Position numbers and translations under genes: made by a program. A model generated the notes under the pieces. That model worked only from the letters and a program-made list of their open reading frames with translations, did no database searches and was not told the origin of the DNA. A stretch of DNA of 64,000 nt from CALHVR01 sp963528625 (lineage in GTDB: Bacteria > Fusobacteriota > Fusobacteriia > Fusobacteriales > Leptotrichiaceae), in NCBI GenBank assembly GCA_963528625.1, contig CAURVQ010000003.1, forward strand, positions 22,096 to 86,095, given 5' to 3'. Numbering within the stretch: position 1 is the stretch's first letter; each line of letters begins with the position of its first letter. Shown in pieces: positions 34,188-42,289 of this stretch.

Positions 34188-35393
34188 TTAATAAAAATAT
34201 GCAATTCCACCTTGATCTTTTTTCAAACTATATAAAACATATCTTACTGCATCTAGTACATCATCATGTTCTTTAACAGGTTCATCATTTTTTCCCCACA
34301 CATAACTATAAATTTCATCTTTAAATTTAGTGTTGTATGCTTTCTCCGTTATCTTTAATATTCTCCTTTTAAACATTCCACCAACTAAATCTATTCCTTC
34401 TTTTACATCTTTTTTTGCATTTTCTGCATATATTCCTATATCCAGTAATCCTTTTACATATTCCGCTCTCGCACTATCACAAAATATTCTACTTGCTTTA
34501 TATTGAAAAACTTTTTGTGCTATAAGTGGCTTCCAATATTCTTCATAATATTGAAACTGTTTAGCTATTATTTCTACAATATAATAATTCTCTTCTTTAT
34601 CCATTCCTATAACAACTAGTGTTCCATAATGTTCAAATCCCCAGTCAACTCCTATAAAATATTCTTTTATTTTTATATTTTCCATTGATTTTATTATGTT
34701 CTCTTTTTCAGAAAAATCAGCATAAACAATTCCCTCCTGTGCTACCCACAACCCTAATATATCTCTATCATAACTTGCACCTTTGGGCGTCGTTTTCTTT
34801 ATTGATTCAACATATTCTTGATTTAAAAATACATTATCATCTAATCTAAAGTTTTCTACCATTATATTTAATTGCCCATTTTGCAAATATTCATTAGCAT
34901 GATCTATATACTCTTTTTTTATATAATGAGCTGGATTGTCTGGATTGGTATCAATAAATATTCTTGCCCCTTTATGTGATGTTCTTGAAAATGCTTCAGT
35001 TATAAAGCTTTTATGTAATGCTGTTGCTTCATTTATATATGTTCCTGCACTTGTCATTCCCCTCATCTTTTTCCAGCTCCCCGCATTCTCTCCACCAAAC
35101 ACATAAATATTATTACCAAATAATTTAAAACTTCCATCTTTTGCTATTTTAAATTGTTTATTTAAAAGTAACTCCCAATCATTCAACACATTTCTCCATA
35201 CACTCCCAATAGTTGCTCCAATTATGATAAAATTTAAACTTTGATTTTGGAATTTCGTTATATGAGACAACATCATTAAATTATTTAAAAATGTTTTCCC
35301 ACTTCTTTTAGCTCCAGATAATATTGTTATCCTTGGTTGCTCTCTTTTAAATTTTTCTAATACTTCATATTGTTTAGGTGTTAAATTATTCAT
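34188..35393 (-). CDS. Terminase large subunit
   Basis: A 401-aa ATPase/nuclease that packages DNA. Walker A is SGAKRSGKTFL near residue 26; the Walker B region is ARIFIDTNPDNP; the RNaseH-like nuclease domain has FIGVDWGFEHYGTLVV, IFCDSARAEYVKGL and HDDVLDAVRYVLY. It overlaps the small subunit gene by 8 nt. Confidence 0.95.
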   Translation of the reverse strand: MNNLTPKQYEVLEKFKREQPRITILSGAKRSGKTFLNNLMMLSHITKFQNQSLNFIIIGATIGSVWRNVLNDWELLLNKQFKIAKDGSFKLFGNNIYVFGGENAGSWKKMRGMTSAGTYINEATALHKSFITEAFSRTSHKGARIFIDTNPDNPAHYIKKEYIDHANEYLQNGQLNIMVENFRLDDNVFLNQEYVESIKKTTPKGASYDRDILGLWVAQEGIVYADFSEKENIIKSMENIKIKEYFIGVDWGFEHYGTLVVIGMDKEENYYIVEIIAKQFQYYEEYWKPLIAQKVFQYKASRIFCDSARAEYVKGLLDIGIYAENAKKDVKEGIDLVGGMFKRRILKITEKAYNTKFKDEIYSYVWGKNDEPVKEHDDVLDAVRYVLYSLKKDQGGIAYFY

Positions 35394-36111
35394 CTTTTCC
35401 CACCTTATTCGTTATATTTCTTAATAATTCTATCATTTCAATTTCTTTTTCCGATTCATCTTTTTCTAATTTTGCTTTTTCCAACTGTAGATATTCATTT
35501 TTAAGATTTTCATCTACTAACTGTGCTTCTATCTCATTCATTTGACTTACGCTCAATATATCTCCATTTCTAGCTAAATTATTAAGCATTTTTGTTATTG
35601 AATTAAAAGCCTTTTCGTTGCTTTCAATCTTTTTATAATCTACATTATCCGACTTAAGCTCCGTTATCGTTTTTATAGTCAAGTTAGCTTTTGCTCTTTC
35701 GCCGTTCTTTAGAATATCCTTGAGTTTTCCACCGTATACTTCTTCTATTAATTCTTTTTGGTATTCCTTAGTTATCTCAAGCCTTAAAGCTCTAATGCTT
35801 TCCGTTTTTCTGTGGTAAGTCCTTTCACTAATGCCGTAAGTCGACATTATTTCTTTTTTAGTAGCTCCATTTAGAATATCTTGATTAATGTTCAATTCCC
35901 GTTCGTTCGCCATTTTCGTTCGTTCGTTTCTTTTATTGTTGCGAACGTTCACTTTGTTTTTTTTTAAATACTCGCTCTTCCATCTTCTTACAGTTCCTTC
36001 TGGAACTTGATATTTATCCGATAGTTTTTTTAATATTCCTTTTCTAGCTTGCTCTCCACCTGCTAACTCCCATTCTTTTAATAATAGTTCTCTTTTTTCT
36101 GCAGTTGTCAT
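35386..36111 (-). CDS. Terminase small subunit
   Basis: A 241-aa XtmA-like protein. N-terminal helix-turn-helix (YQVPEGTVRRWKSEYLKK near residue 34), a second HTH-like unit (ILNGATKKEIMSTYGISERTYHRK near 78), and a coiled C-terminal half. It recognises the packaging site. The gene carries a cluster of CGTTCG/CGAACG repeats. Confidence 0.85.
   Translation of the reverse strand: MTTAEKRELLLKEWELAGGEQARKGILKKLSDKYQVPEGTVRRWKSEYLKKNKVNVRNNKRNERTKMANERELNINQDILNGATKKEIMSTYGISERTYHRKTESIRALRLEITKEYQKELIEEVYGGKLKDILKNGERAKANLTIKTITELKSDNVDYKKIESNEKAFNSITKMLNNLARNGDILSVSQMNEIEAQLVDENLKNEYLQLEKAKLEKDESEKEIEMIELLRNITNKVGKDE
35901..35950. repeat. CGTTCG repeat cluster in terS (candidate pac/cos site)
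   Basis: Within 50 bp are GTTCGTTCG (35901-35909), CGTTCGTTCG (35917-35926) and GCGAACGTTC (35941-35950). They encode RNNKRNERTK-type sequence and stand out in GC from the surrounding AT-rich DNA. Location inside the small terminase gene fits a packaging recognition site. Confidence 0.45.
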
Positions 36112-36117
36112 TGCTAT

Positions 36118-36918
36118 CTACTCCCTTAATTGCGGGAAGTTGTCATAAATTAAATCTGTTATCTCTTGTTTACTTACATTTGATGCCACAACAGATACTC
36201 GTGCTCTATCTTTTAAATATTTTTCAAGAACAGGTTTTAAATTAACTTTTTCTTTCAAGATTATTCGTATTTCTTCACAATATACTTTTGTATTATTATT
36301 GCTCAATAGACGCGTTCCACCAAAACTCACAAGTCTATAATCCGTTTTCAAAGCAGCCCAAGTTTGCATTTCTTTTTTTGTAGTATTTTTATCTTTTGAA
36401 AAAGTTAGAATTTCTACATTTTTTATTTTCTTTTCTTTTAATGCTGTTTTTCTTTTTCTATAAATATTAAAGCAACATCTTAATTTAACTCCACTATACT
36501 TAACTGCTGGCAACATATACGATTTATAAAGCTCTACTTCTGTAAACTTATCTTTCTTATACATATCTCCTGGTAGTACAAAAGCTATATAATCCGAATG
36601 TTCTATACTTTTTTTAATAAATTTTGAATGTAAATCTCCACTCTTCCCAAATGGTGGATTACCTATTACAAGACTGTTTTGTTTATAATCTATATTTTGT
36701 GTTAAATAGTCACCTTTTATAATATTATCTGCTTGTGGCTCTATGTCATACCCTATTGTTTCTACAGGTAACCTCTTTAAAAAAGCCCCTGCTCCTGCAC
36801 TAGGTTCTATTATTCTTAAAAACTTACTAATAGGCATTACATCTTTTTCTAATACTTCTATTACTTTTTTTACTACATTATCAGGAGTGTAATATTTATC
36901 ATTATGTATCTTCGCCAT
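36118..36918 (-). CDS. Phage N6-adenine DNA methyltransferase-like protein
   Basis: A 266-aa SAM-dependent methyltransferase. Motif I is IEPSAGAGAFLKRLP near residue 38; motif IV is VIGNPPFGKSGD near 84. No nuclease partner adjacent, so an orphan phage methylase, perhaps protecting phage DNA at packaging. It overlaps the ParB-like gene by 17 nt. Confidence 0.85.
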   Translation of the reverse strand: MAKIHNDKYYTPDNVVKKVIEVLEKDVMPISKFLRIIEPSAGAGAFLKRLPVETIGYDIEPQADNIIKGDYLTQNIDYKQNSLVIGNPPFGKSGDLHSKFIKKSIEHSDYIAFVLPGDMYKKDKFTEVELYKSYMLPAVKYSGVKLRCCFNIYRKRKTALKEKKIKNVEILTFSKDKNTTKKEMQTWAALKTDYRLVSFGGTRLLSNNNTKVYCEEIRIILKEKVNLKPVLEKYLKDRARVSVVASNVSKQEITDLIYDNFPQLRE

Positions 36919-37441
36919 CTAGTACCTCCTTAAATTCACTCTTATCTGCTATATGACTACAGTGAGGACAAATTAATTTAGTTCTAACTTTTGAATCTGT
37001 TTCATTTTCTTCATCTAGTTCTAATAATTCGGATTCTTCTGACATAATTTCTTCTATCTCAATATTTTCAAAACCTAATATACTTAAGTCAAAATCTGCT
37101 ATCTGTAATTCATTAAATGCAAATTTTAACTTTTCTATATCAAAGTCAGTATTCATCGTTAATTTATTATGCACTATTGAATAAGCATTCTTCTGTTCTT
37201 CAGTAAGACCTGTAAGTCTTAATACATCTATTTCTGTATATCCTAGTAATTTTAAAGCTAAAAAACGACCGTGTCCTTCTATAATCATATTATTTTCATC
37301 TATTGCTATTGGGTCATTATAACCAAACATTTCAATACTTTTCTTTATCTGTTCTATTTGCCATTCAGGATGTTCTTTAGCATTATTCTCATACTCTCTA
37401 ATATCCTCTATATTAATCTTTTCAATCTTTAAATCTTTCAT
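36902..37441 (-). CDS. Phage ParB-like N-terminal domain protein
   Basis: A 179-aa protein with a ParB/Srx-like fold: NIEDIREYENNAKEHPEWQI, IAIDENNMIIEGHGRFLALKLLGY. The C-terminus carries a zinc-ribbon remnant CPHCSH. Such proteins usually precede phage methylases, as here. It is the first gene of the late operon behind a structured leader. SD AAGGAG. Confidence 0.85.
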   Translation of the reverse strand: MKDLKIEKINIEDIREYENNAKEHPEWQIEQIKKSIEMFGYNDPIAIDENNMIIEGHGRFLALKLLGYTEIDVLRLTGLTEEQKNAYSIVHNKLTMNTDFDIEKLKFAFNELQIADFDLSILGFENIEIEEIMSEESELLELDEENETDSKVRTKLICPHCSHIADKSEFKEVLDGEDT

Positions 37442-37455
37442 CCCAACTCCTTAAA

Positions 37456-37522
37456 CAAAAAAAGATACGAAAAATGGAAGTAGCTCTCCTTTGTCTACTT
37501 CTATAATCCGTATCTTTGATAC
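37456..37522 (-). promoter_or_regulatory. Structured leader RNA of the late operon
   Basis: On the minus strand AAAGATACG pairs with CGTATCTTT (37509-37517 with 37461-37469), enclosing a second stem GAAGTAG/CTACTTC (37477-37501). The outer stem is followed by seven T residues, like a terminator. Just 5', GTATC-AAA-GATAC (37510-37522) can form an alternative hairpin using the same GATAC. This suggests attenuation or antitermination control. Confidence 0.55.
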
Positions 37523-37609
37523 TGTCCTTCTGCATTCACTTTTTTATTATATTTTAATTAATTATTATATTCGCTTCAGGTCCCTTATTTAATTGTATAT
37601 TATATTTAT

Positions 37610-37638
37610 ATTATACCTTATTTTTCTAGTTTTTTCAA
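37610..37638 (-). promoter_or_regulatory. Late operon promoter
   Basis: Minus-strand TTGAAA (37633-37638), 17-nt spacer, TATAAT (37610-37615). The leader from here to the ParB-like start is about 160 nt and holds the structured RNA. All structural genes down to 11,555 are co-oriented. Confidence 0.7.
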
Positions 37639-37648
37639 CACTTTATCA

Positions 37649-37879
37649 CTATAATTTTTCTATTTTTTCTATAATATCCATTATATTTAAAATAGCTTTT
37701 GTTGTACTCAATTTATATTTTTTCTTATATCTATCAAAAATGCCTTGATACTTTTCTTTTTCTTCAGCCGTAACTCTATATCCTAAAAAAATTTCATTTT
37801 TTTTATTTTCTTTAAATGAACCTTTAGGTCTACCTGCTCCAACTCTTGCTCCACCACGATTATTTTTTTTGTCTTCCAT
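37649..37879 (-). CDS. Small ribbon-helix-helix-like DNA-binding protein
   Basis: A 76-aa protein starting MEDKKNNRGGARVGAGRPKG, an AT-hook-like GRPKG motif, followed by YRVTAEEKEKYQGIFDRYKK, an RHH-like half. Such proteins are frequent near phage packaging genes. ATG 37879 has SD AAGGAG; the earlier TTG-initiated frame has none. Possible regulator of the late promoter just downstream. Confidence 0.7.
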   Translation of the reverse strand: MEDKKNNRGGARVGAGRPKGSFKENKKNEIFLGYRVTAEEKEKYQGIFDRYKKKYKLSTTKAILNIMDIIEKIEKL

Positions 37880-37964
37880 TTTTTCTCCTTGACTTATTTT
37901 CAAAATTTGGTATAATATACACAAGAAATACGATGTTCATAAATAGCCTAAAAAAGCAAGTGGG

Positions 37965-38045
37965 CTATTTTTTTTTATTAATAAAATAGTAAATGGCTCC
38001 AACGATTATAATTATATCTGCTATTAATCTTATGATTTCTAACAT
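37965..38045 (-). CDS. Small hydrophobic peptide A (26 aa)
   Basis: A 26-aa ORF, MLEIIRLIADIIIIVGAIYY then FINKKK: one membrane helix with a basic end. SD AAGGAG. It resembles holin-like or type I toxin peptides and is a paralog of peptide B. On the plus strand a hairpin AATAGCC/GGGCTATT plus T run ends over its last codons. Confidence 0.6.
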   Translation of the reverse strand: MLEIIRLIADIIIIVGAIYYFINKKK

Positions 38046-38096
38046 TTTTCATCACTCCTTTTAATATAATTTGTAGAGAGAGGGGCAAGCCCTCTT

Positions 38097-38183
38097 TTAC
38101 TTCCTTTTGTTTATGAAGTAATCAATTGTAACAACTATGGTGCAAATCGATGAAAGCAAGTGGATAATTTCTACGATGTTCAT
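38097..38183 (-). CDS. Small hydrophobic peptide B (28 aa)
   Basis: A 28-aa ORF starting MNIVEIIHLLSSICTIVVTI and ending DYFINKRK, with a strong SD GAGGAGG. Shares the YFINK(R/K)K ending and hydrophobic body with peptide A. A GC-rich hairpin GAGGG/CCCTC lies directly 3' (38,079-38,096). Confidence 0.6.
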   Translation of the reverse strand: MNIVEIIHLLSSICTIVVTIDYFINKRK

Positions 38184-38248
38184 AACTACCTCCTCTCTAC
38201 ACCTATATTATACCAAATCCTTTTTATTTTGTCAAGACTTTTTTTCAA

Positions 38249-38332
38249 TTATTTTCCATATTTTTTAAAACTTTTTTTCTTCTCTCTTTTTGCTTTTATG
38301 ATGTTCATTATTACTGCAAATATTTTAACCAT
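38249..38332 (-). CDS. Small basic peptide C (27 aa)
   Basis: A 27-aa ORF starting MVKIFAVIMNIIKAKREKKK. SD AAAGGTAGG. A short hydrophobic N-terminus and a strongly basic C-terminus. Third of three tandem tiny ORFs with related MNI starts. Confidence 0.45.
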   Translation of the reverse strand: MVKIFAVIMNIIKAKREKKKSFKKYGK

Positions 38333-38350
38333 TTAACCTACCTTTCAAAT

Positions 38351-38376
38351 AAAAATCACAATCTTTAGACTGTGAC
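38351..38376 (-). terminator. Terminator of the XRE cassette
   Basis: Minus-strand CACAGTCT/AGATTGTG hairpin with T run, about 20 nt after the stop of the 265-aa gene. The stem resembles the CACAGTC/GATTGTG terminators of the other morons. Confidence 0.75.
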
Positions 38377-38394
38377 AATTTTGTAATAAATTAT

Positions 38395-39192
38395 TTAAAA
38401 ATCAAATGTTAATTGCATTCCATTTTCCAATTGTATTTTTTCTTTTAACTGATACAATAAAAATACCGTTATTTCATCTAATAAATCTTTTCCTATTGTT
38501 TCCACTATTAATCGCTCTTTCCCTATTTCTAAAGCATCATTGTAATCTATTTTTTGTGTTTCTATAAAGTTATTTATCATTTTTTCCATTTTTTCTCTAT
38601 AATTTTCACGTGCAATTATTAATTGATATTCATCATTACTTAAATAAGCTTCTATGTATTCTTTCGCTATATTTTGTTTTTCTTTTTTTATCCCATCAGT
38701 TATATACTGTAAAGTTTTATTCTGTAACTCTACATTATTAATTCTTAATATTTCTGCTATTATTTTTACTGATAATTTTAAATTAATATATAAAAACTCT
38801 ATATTTCCAACTGCTCTCGAATATCTATCTTTTATTTTGTTTCCTGAATTTTTATATACTGAATTTATAGTTAAAAACATTAAATCAAAAGCTCTTTCAA
38901 TTATATCTTTACTTATTTCTTCTAATTCATAAGTTTTTAGCAACATCTTTACATTATTTGGAATATAATTTCTTCCTTTTACTCCTTTTGTCATCCTTGC
39001 CTGTGATATTCCTGATATAATCTTTTTAAAATGTTTATAATTCGGTAGCATTTCAAATGCTATATTTGTTAATATTCCCACTTTTAATATTTCACTTTGA
39101 CTTTTACCATTTATTATAACAGATAACGCATTTAACTTAGTTTCTATTTCTTTATTATTTTTTTGAATCAATAAATTTTCTGTTAATTCCAC
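38395..39192 (-). CDS. Hypothetical protein in XRE-led moron cassette
   Basis: A 265-aa soluble helical protein. No domain recognised. It starts at GTG overlapping the stop of the XRE gene (TAGTG), so the two are coupled. Landmarks are ALSVIINGKSQSEILKVGIL and LLDEITVFLLYQLKEKIQ. Own promoter and terminator with the regulator make it a moron; a defence, exclusion or regulatory role is possible but unproven. Confidence 0.65.
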   Translation of the reverse strand: MELTENLLIQKNNKEIETKLNALSVIINGKSQSEILKVGILTNIAFEMLPNYKHFKKIISGISQARMTKGVKGRNYIPNNVKMLLKTYELEEISKDIIERAFDLMFLTINSVYKNSGNKIKDRYSRAVGNIEFLYINLKLSVKIIAEILRINNVELQNKTLQYITDGIKKEKQNIAKEYIEAYLSNDEYQLIIARENYREKMEKMINNFIETQKIDYNDALEIGKERLIVETIGKDLLDEITVFLLYQLKEKIQLENGMQLTFDF

Positions 39193-39695
39193 TATTCTAC
39201 CTCCACTATTATTTCATCTTCTTGTATTGATTTTTCCATTTTTTCTGCCAACTCTTTCAAATTTTTTGAAATACTTAAAATACCTTTTTTCATTTTTTTA
39301 CTTTCTACTTTATCAATAATATCTAACAAAAGACTAACATCCCTCCATTTTTCAAACATAGTGTCATTAAAGTCCCATATTTTAGTTATCAATAATGTAC
39401 GTGTTTCTAAGTTACTATCAAAAGCTTTATTTTTAAGATTAATTTTATCTAATTTTGTATTTGAAATTATTACTTTTTTATTTTTATATCTATATTTTAG
39501 TAATATTTCTTTTTCTTCTTTAGTTATATCTTTTTGTGATAACAAAGAATTTATTGTTTTTTTCCCTATAGAGTATCTACCACTCTCTGCTTTAGCTATA
39601 GATTGTAAACTACAATTTAATATTATAGATAATTCTTTTTGAGTTAAATTATTTCTTTTTCTATAATTTTTAAATATATTTTTTATATTTTCCAT
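39192..39695 (-). CDS. XRE-family regulator of the moron cassette
   Basis: A 167-aa protein with an N-terminal helix-turn-helix (KNYRKRNNLTQKELSIILNC near residue 9, SIAKAESGRYSIGKKTI near 34) and a helical C-terminal region. ATG 39695 has AGGGAG at 8 nt. Presumably autoregulates the promoter upstream. Confidence 0.82.
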   Translation of the reverse strand: MENIKNIFKNYRKRNNLTQKELSIILNCSLQSIAKAESGRYSIGKKTINSLLSQKDITKEEKEILLKYRYKNKKVIISNTKLDKINLKNKAFDSNLETRTLLITKIWDFNDTMFEKWRDVSLLLDIIDKVESKKMKKGILSISKNLKELAEKMEKSIQEDEIIVEVE

Positions 39696-39710
39696 TGTCA
39701 AAACTCCCTT

Positions 39711-39894
39711 TTTTAACTACTATTTAAGTATATACTTTTTTTATAATTTTGTCAATAAAAAATATAAAATAAAATATAACTTTATTTTCTCTATAATTCT
39801 TTAATATTAATAATTTTATAATTTTTATAACTTATATTTTAACTACTATTTTTTATAAAAAAAATATAATATAAAATATAACTTTATTTTTCTA
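39711..39894. repeat. Imperfect duplication upstream of the XRE cassette
   Basis: TTTTAACTACTATTT and a following ATATAACTTTATTTT block occur at 39,711-39,793 and again at 39,837-39,894. The second copy lacks the central part with the promoter. The gap between HNH and XRE genes consists of these two copies. Confidence 0.6.
39727..39755 (-). promoter_or_regulatory. Promoter of the XRE cassette
   Basis: Minus-strand TTGACA (39750-39755), 17-nt spacer, TATACT (39727-39732). Confidence 0.8.
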
Positions 39895-39895
39895 T

Positions 39896-40681
39896 TTAAT
39901 TCCCATTGTACCTACTCATCTCTTTATAATACCCCTCTTTCAATCTTTTTCTAAATAACTTGAAATGATTAGGATATATATCTAACAACTCAAATACAAG
40001 CTTTTCATTCAAATACACTGCCTGTAAATGATACTTTTCTAAAAATTCTTGTTTAGGTATTGAGTGTATCTCGGTATGATGCTTACGACATAAGCTCAAA
40101 AATCTAGTTTCAAGCCCTGTATCGTATTCATAACCGCCTAATCTATTTACATTATCGTAATGTTCCAAATCTATTATCTTACCATTTTCAAAATCGTGTA
40201 TCTGCCCACAAACGGCACAGCAACGATTTCTCAAACAAGCAATGACATATCTTTCAATATCAGGTACACTCTCTCTTATATGCCTTGTTTTTTTCTCTTT
40301 TGGCTTATATATCCACAAGTTTATATTCTCATTTATTGCAGTTTCAATAATAAACTGAATAAACTCTGTAGCTTGCTCCAATGTCAAAGTATTTTTCTTA
40401 TGAGGTGATAAACTAAACTCTCCTATATCATAATCAAAGCTATACATATCTTTTAATAATTCCTTCGCTTCACTTACAGTATATCCTAACGCCTCTCCAA
40501 ACTGCTTAAACAATACATAACAAAGTCTCATTTGTTCTTCAGTGATTGTATTTTGTGGTATTATTTCTATAGAATAATTATTTAATTCATCTTCCCATTC
40601 TTTTATTTTTTTTACACTTTCATTTGTGGGGTAAATCACTCTCATAACACCATTTAATCTATCAATCTCTACAAATGCCAT
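39896..40681 (-). CDS. Putative HNHc nuclease
   Basis: A 261-aa phage nuclease of the HNHc_6 type. The C-terminal zinc/HNH region has CCAVCGQIHDF, DLEHYDNVNRLGG and LSLCRKHHTEIHSIP. The N-terminal part (ITEEQMRLCYVLFKQFGEALG) is typical of NinB-like replication/recombination proteins. Last gene of the leftward early operon. Confidence 0.85.
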   Translation of the reverse strand: MAFVEIDRLNGVMRVIYPTNESVKKIKEWEDELNNYSIEIIPQNTITEEQMRLCYVLFKQFGEALGYTVSEAKELLKDMYSFDYDIGEFSLSPHKKNTLTLEQATEFIQFIIETAINENINLWIYKPKEKKTRHIRESVPDIERYVIACLRNRCCAVCGQIHDFENGKIIDLEHYDNVNRLGGYEYDTGLETRFLSLCRKHHTEIHSIPKQEFLEKYHLQAVYLNEKLVFELLDIYPNHFKLFRKRLKEGYYKEMSRYNGN

Positions 40682-41042
40682 TTTCTGTCCCTTTACTTAT
40701 TTTAGACCTCATTTGTTTTCCTTTTATTTTTAAATCATAATCAGTTTTTAGTGTTACGTTTTTATCTTCTAAAAAATCCCTTAACCTTTTTCTAAAATTT
40801 CTAATTGTAGATAAAGCAATAACTTTATCTTTAAACTCAAACTCATTCAATTCAACCACAATTATTTTATTTTTTCGCATATACCAATAAAGAATATCAG
40901 TATCAGGCTTGTGACTTTCTAACATTATTTCAGGGTGTTCTATTATTATTTCCGATAATTTTTCATAATGTCCTGTCATTTTATGTTTAAATATTTTTGT
41001 AAATTTAATTATTTCTTTCAATTCTTTATTTCTTTTACTCAA
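40662..41042 (-). CDS. Hypothetical early phage protein
   Basis: A 126-aa basic protein starting at TTG with SD GGAGGG. Contains STIRNFRKRLRDFLEDKNV. It overlaps the HNHc gene by 20 nt. No domain recognised; probably nucleic-acid associated from charge and context. Confidence 0.6.
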   Translation of the reverse strand: MSKRNKELKEIIKFTKIFKHKMTGHYEKLSEIIIEHPEIMLESHKPDTDILYWYMRKNKIIVVELNEFEFKDKVIALSTIRNFRKRLRDFLEDKNVTLKTDYDLKIKGKQMRSKISKGTENGICRD

Positions 41043-41052
41043 TTTTACCCTC

Positions 41053-41427
41053 CTATAAAATCTCTATTCTTATTCCTGGATTTTCTTTATCTACCTCGTA
41101 TCCCAAAAATACAGGGATTACATTTTCCATATTATCGTCTTCTACCCAATCAAACTCTTGCATTAAATCTAATGGTAGTTGAGCAGCGTTTATGTAATCA
41201 AATTTTCTTTTGCTATCTCGTATAAAATAAAATCCTATTTTATAAGGCTTTTCTTTATCTTTTATCATTTCTTTAAATTTAATACAATTACTCCACCATT
41301 CATCACAAGTATTTTTCTTATATCTCATCACTGTTTTTGAATTAATAAGCATTTTCCCAGTCCATCGCTTACTATTTTTAGAACTAGGAACATTACCTTT
41401 TATAAAAATATGTTTATAGTTCATCAT
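41053..41427 (-). CDS. RusA-like Holliday junction resolvase
   Basis: A 124-aa protein with the RusA pattern: N-terminal GNVPSSKNSKRWTGK and a later acidic cluster FDYINAAQLPLDLMQEFDWVEDDN (Asp residues for metal binding). Resolves branched DNA during phage replication or packaging. Overlaps the MazG-like gene by 14 nt. Confidence 0.8.
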   Translation of the reverse strand: MMNYKHIFIKGNVPSSKNSKRWTGKMLINSKTVMRYKKNTCDEWWSNCIKFKEMIKDKEKPYKIGFYFIRDSKRKFDYINAAQLPLDLMQEFDWVEDDNMENVIPVFLGYEVDKENPGIRIEIL

Positions 41428-41902
41428 ATTGTAATAATACCCCTGTTAAGTCAGGCTCTATAAATAAATGACTTTTCATAATCTTACCATCTTCTCTAAA
41501 AATAGGTTCACCATTTTCATCTAATTTAGACATATTGCTCATATGTACTTCATCAAATGCGTCAAATAATATTGCATAATTAGTCCCAAAATGTTCAATA
41601 AAATACTCTCTACAATTTGTTATTTCTATATCAATTTTTGCTTTAAAGTCCACCATTGTTTCAAGCCCTCCATGATGTTCTAATAAAGTCCCAATTCTGA
41701 CATACATCATATCTACTATTGCATCTAATATTTGCACTTTATCTTTTTTATTAATTGCTTCAACAAGTTCTTCAACTTCTTCATTCCACCACTTATTTCT
41801 CAATATCATTCTATTAGGTTTAATTCCATAGACTTTCAAATATTCCTCTTGTTTAAATGCCTTATAAAATTCTTTTACTTGTTTTATCATTTTTCTATAC
41901 AT
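41414..41902 (-). CDS. MazG/PRA-PH-like nucleotide pyrophosphohydrolase
   Basis: A 162-aa all-alpha NTP pyrophosphohydrolase. The EExxE-type helix is WNEEVEELVEAI and the partner helix is ILDAIVDMMYVRIG. A phage-type C-terminus has DEVHMSNMSKLDENGEPIFR. Likely hydrolyses non-canonical or host NTPs. Confidence 0.82.
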   Translation of the reverse strand: MYRKMIKQVKEFYKAFKQEEYLKVYGIKPNRMILRNKWWNEEVEELVEAINKKDKVQILDAIVDMMYVRIGTLLEHHGGLETMVDFKAKIDIEITNCREYFIEHFGTNYAILFDAFDEVHMSNMSKLDENGEPIFREDGKIMKSHLFIEPDLTGVLLQYDEL

Positions 41903-41921
41903 TCTTTAATATCTCCTTTTC

Positions 41922-42272
41922 TTATCTTGTATATTTTCTATTTTTTATATTTTCGTTTAACTCCTCGAACCAATCTGTATAACCAAAATAAGTAAACTCT
42001 ATTTCTTCAAAACGATTACTTTCTTCAATAGTATGTTTTGAACTACTTTCAAGTTCAGTGTAATCAACATAACTCTCGCTTTTTCTTTCTAAATAATCTA
42101 ACTTACTCGCTAAATCTTCTACAAATTCTTGTTCTTTATAATCAAATTTTGCATTTAAAACATCTAATATATAACTTACTGCACAATACATATTCTCAAT
42201 TGTTATTACTGTATGTCCAATAAGTCCTTTAAACTCACTTACTACTTCCCTTTTTAATCCTTTTCTTTTCAT
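41922..42272 (-). CDS. Hypothetical early phage protein
   Basis: A 116-aa acidic protein with EFKGLIGHTVITIENMYCAV at the N-terminus and a C-terminal FGYTDWFEELNENIK. ATG 42272 lies 9 nt from AAAGGAG; the ATG at 42281 abuts the SD. No domain recognised. Confidence 0.6.
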   Translation of the reverse strand: MKRKGLKREVVSEFKGLIGHTVITIENMYCAVSYILDVLNAKFDYKEQEFVEDLASKLDYLERKSESYVDYTELESSSKHTIEESNRFEEIEFTYFGYTDWFEELNENIKNRKYTR

Positions 42273-42289
42273 TTTTAACATCTCCTTTT

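Noticed and set aside
36118..37441. ParB-like plus methyltransferase as a plasmid partition system
   Set aside because: The ParB-like protein has only the N-terminal nuclease-like fold with a zinc ribbon, no ParA is present, and this pair is typical of phage packaging regions.
37862..37939. A fourth MNIV-type tiny ORF overlapping the RHH-like gene
   Set aside because: It shares the ATGAACATCGT start with peptide B but has no SD and runs through the start of the RHH-like gene in another frame.
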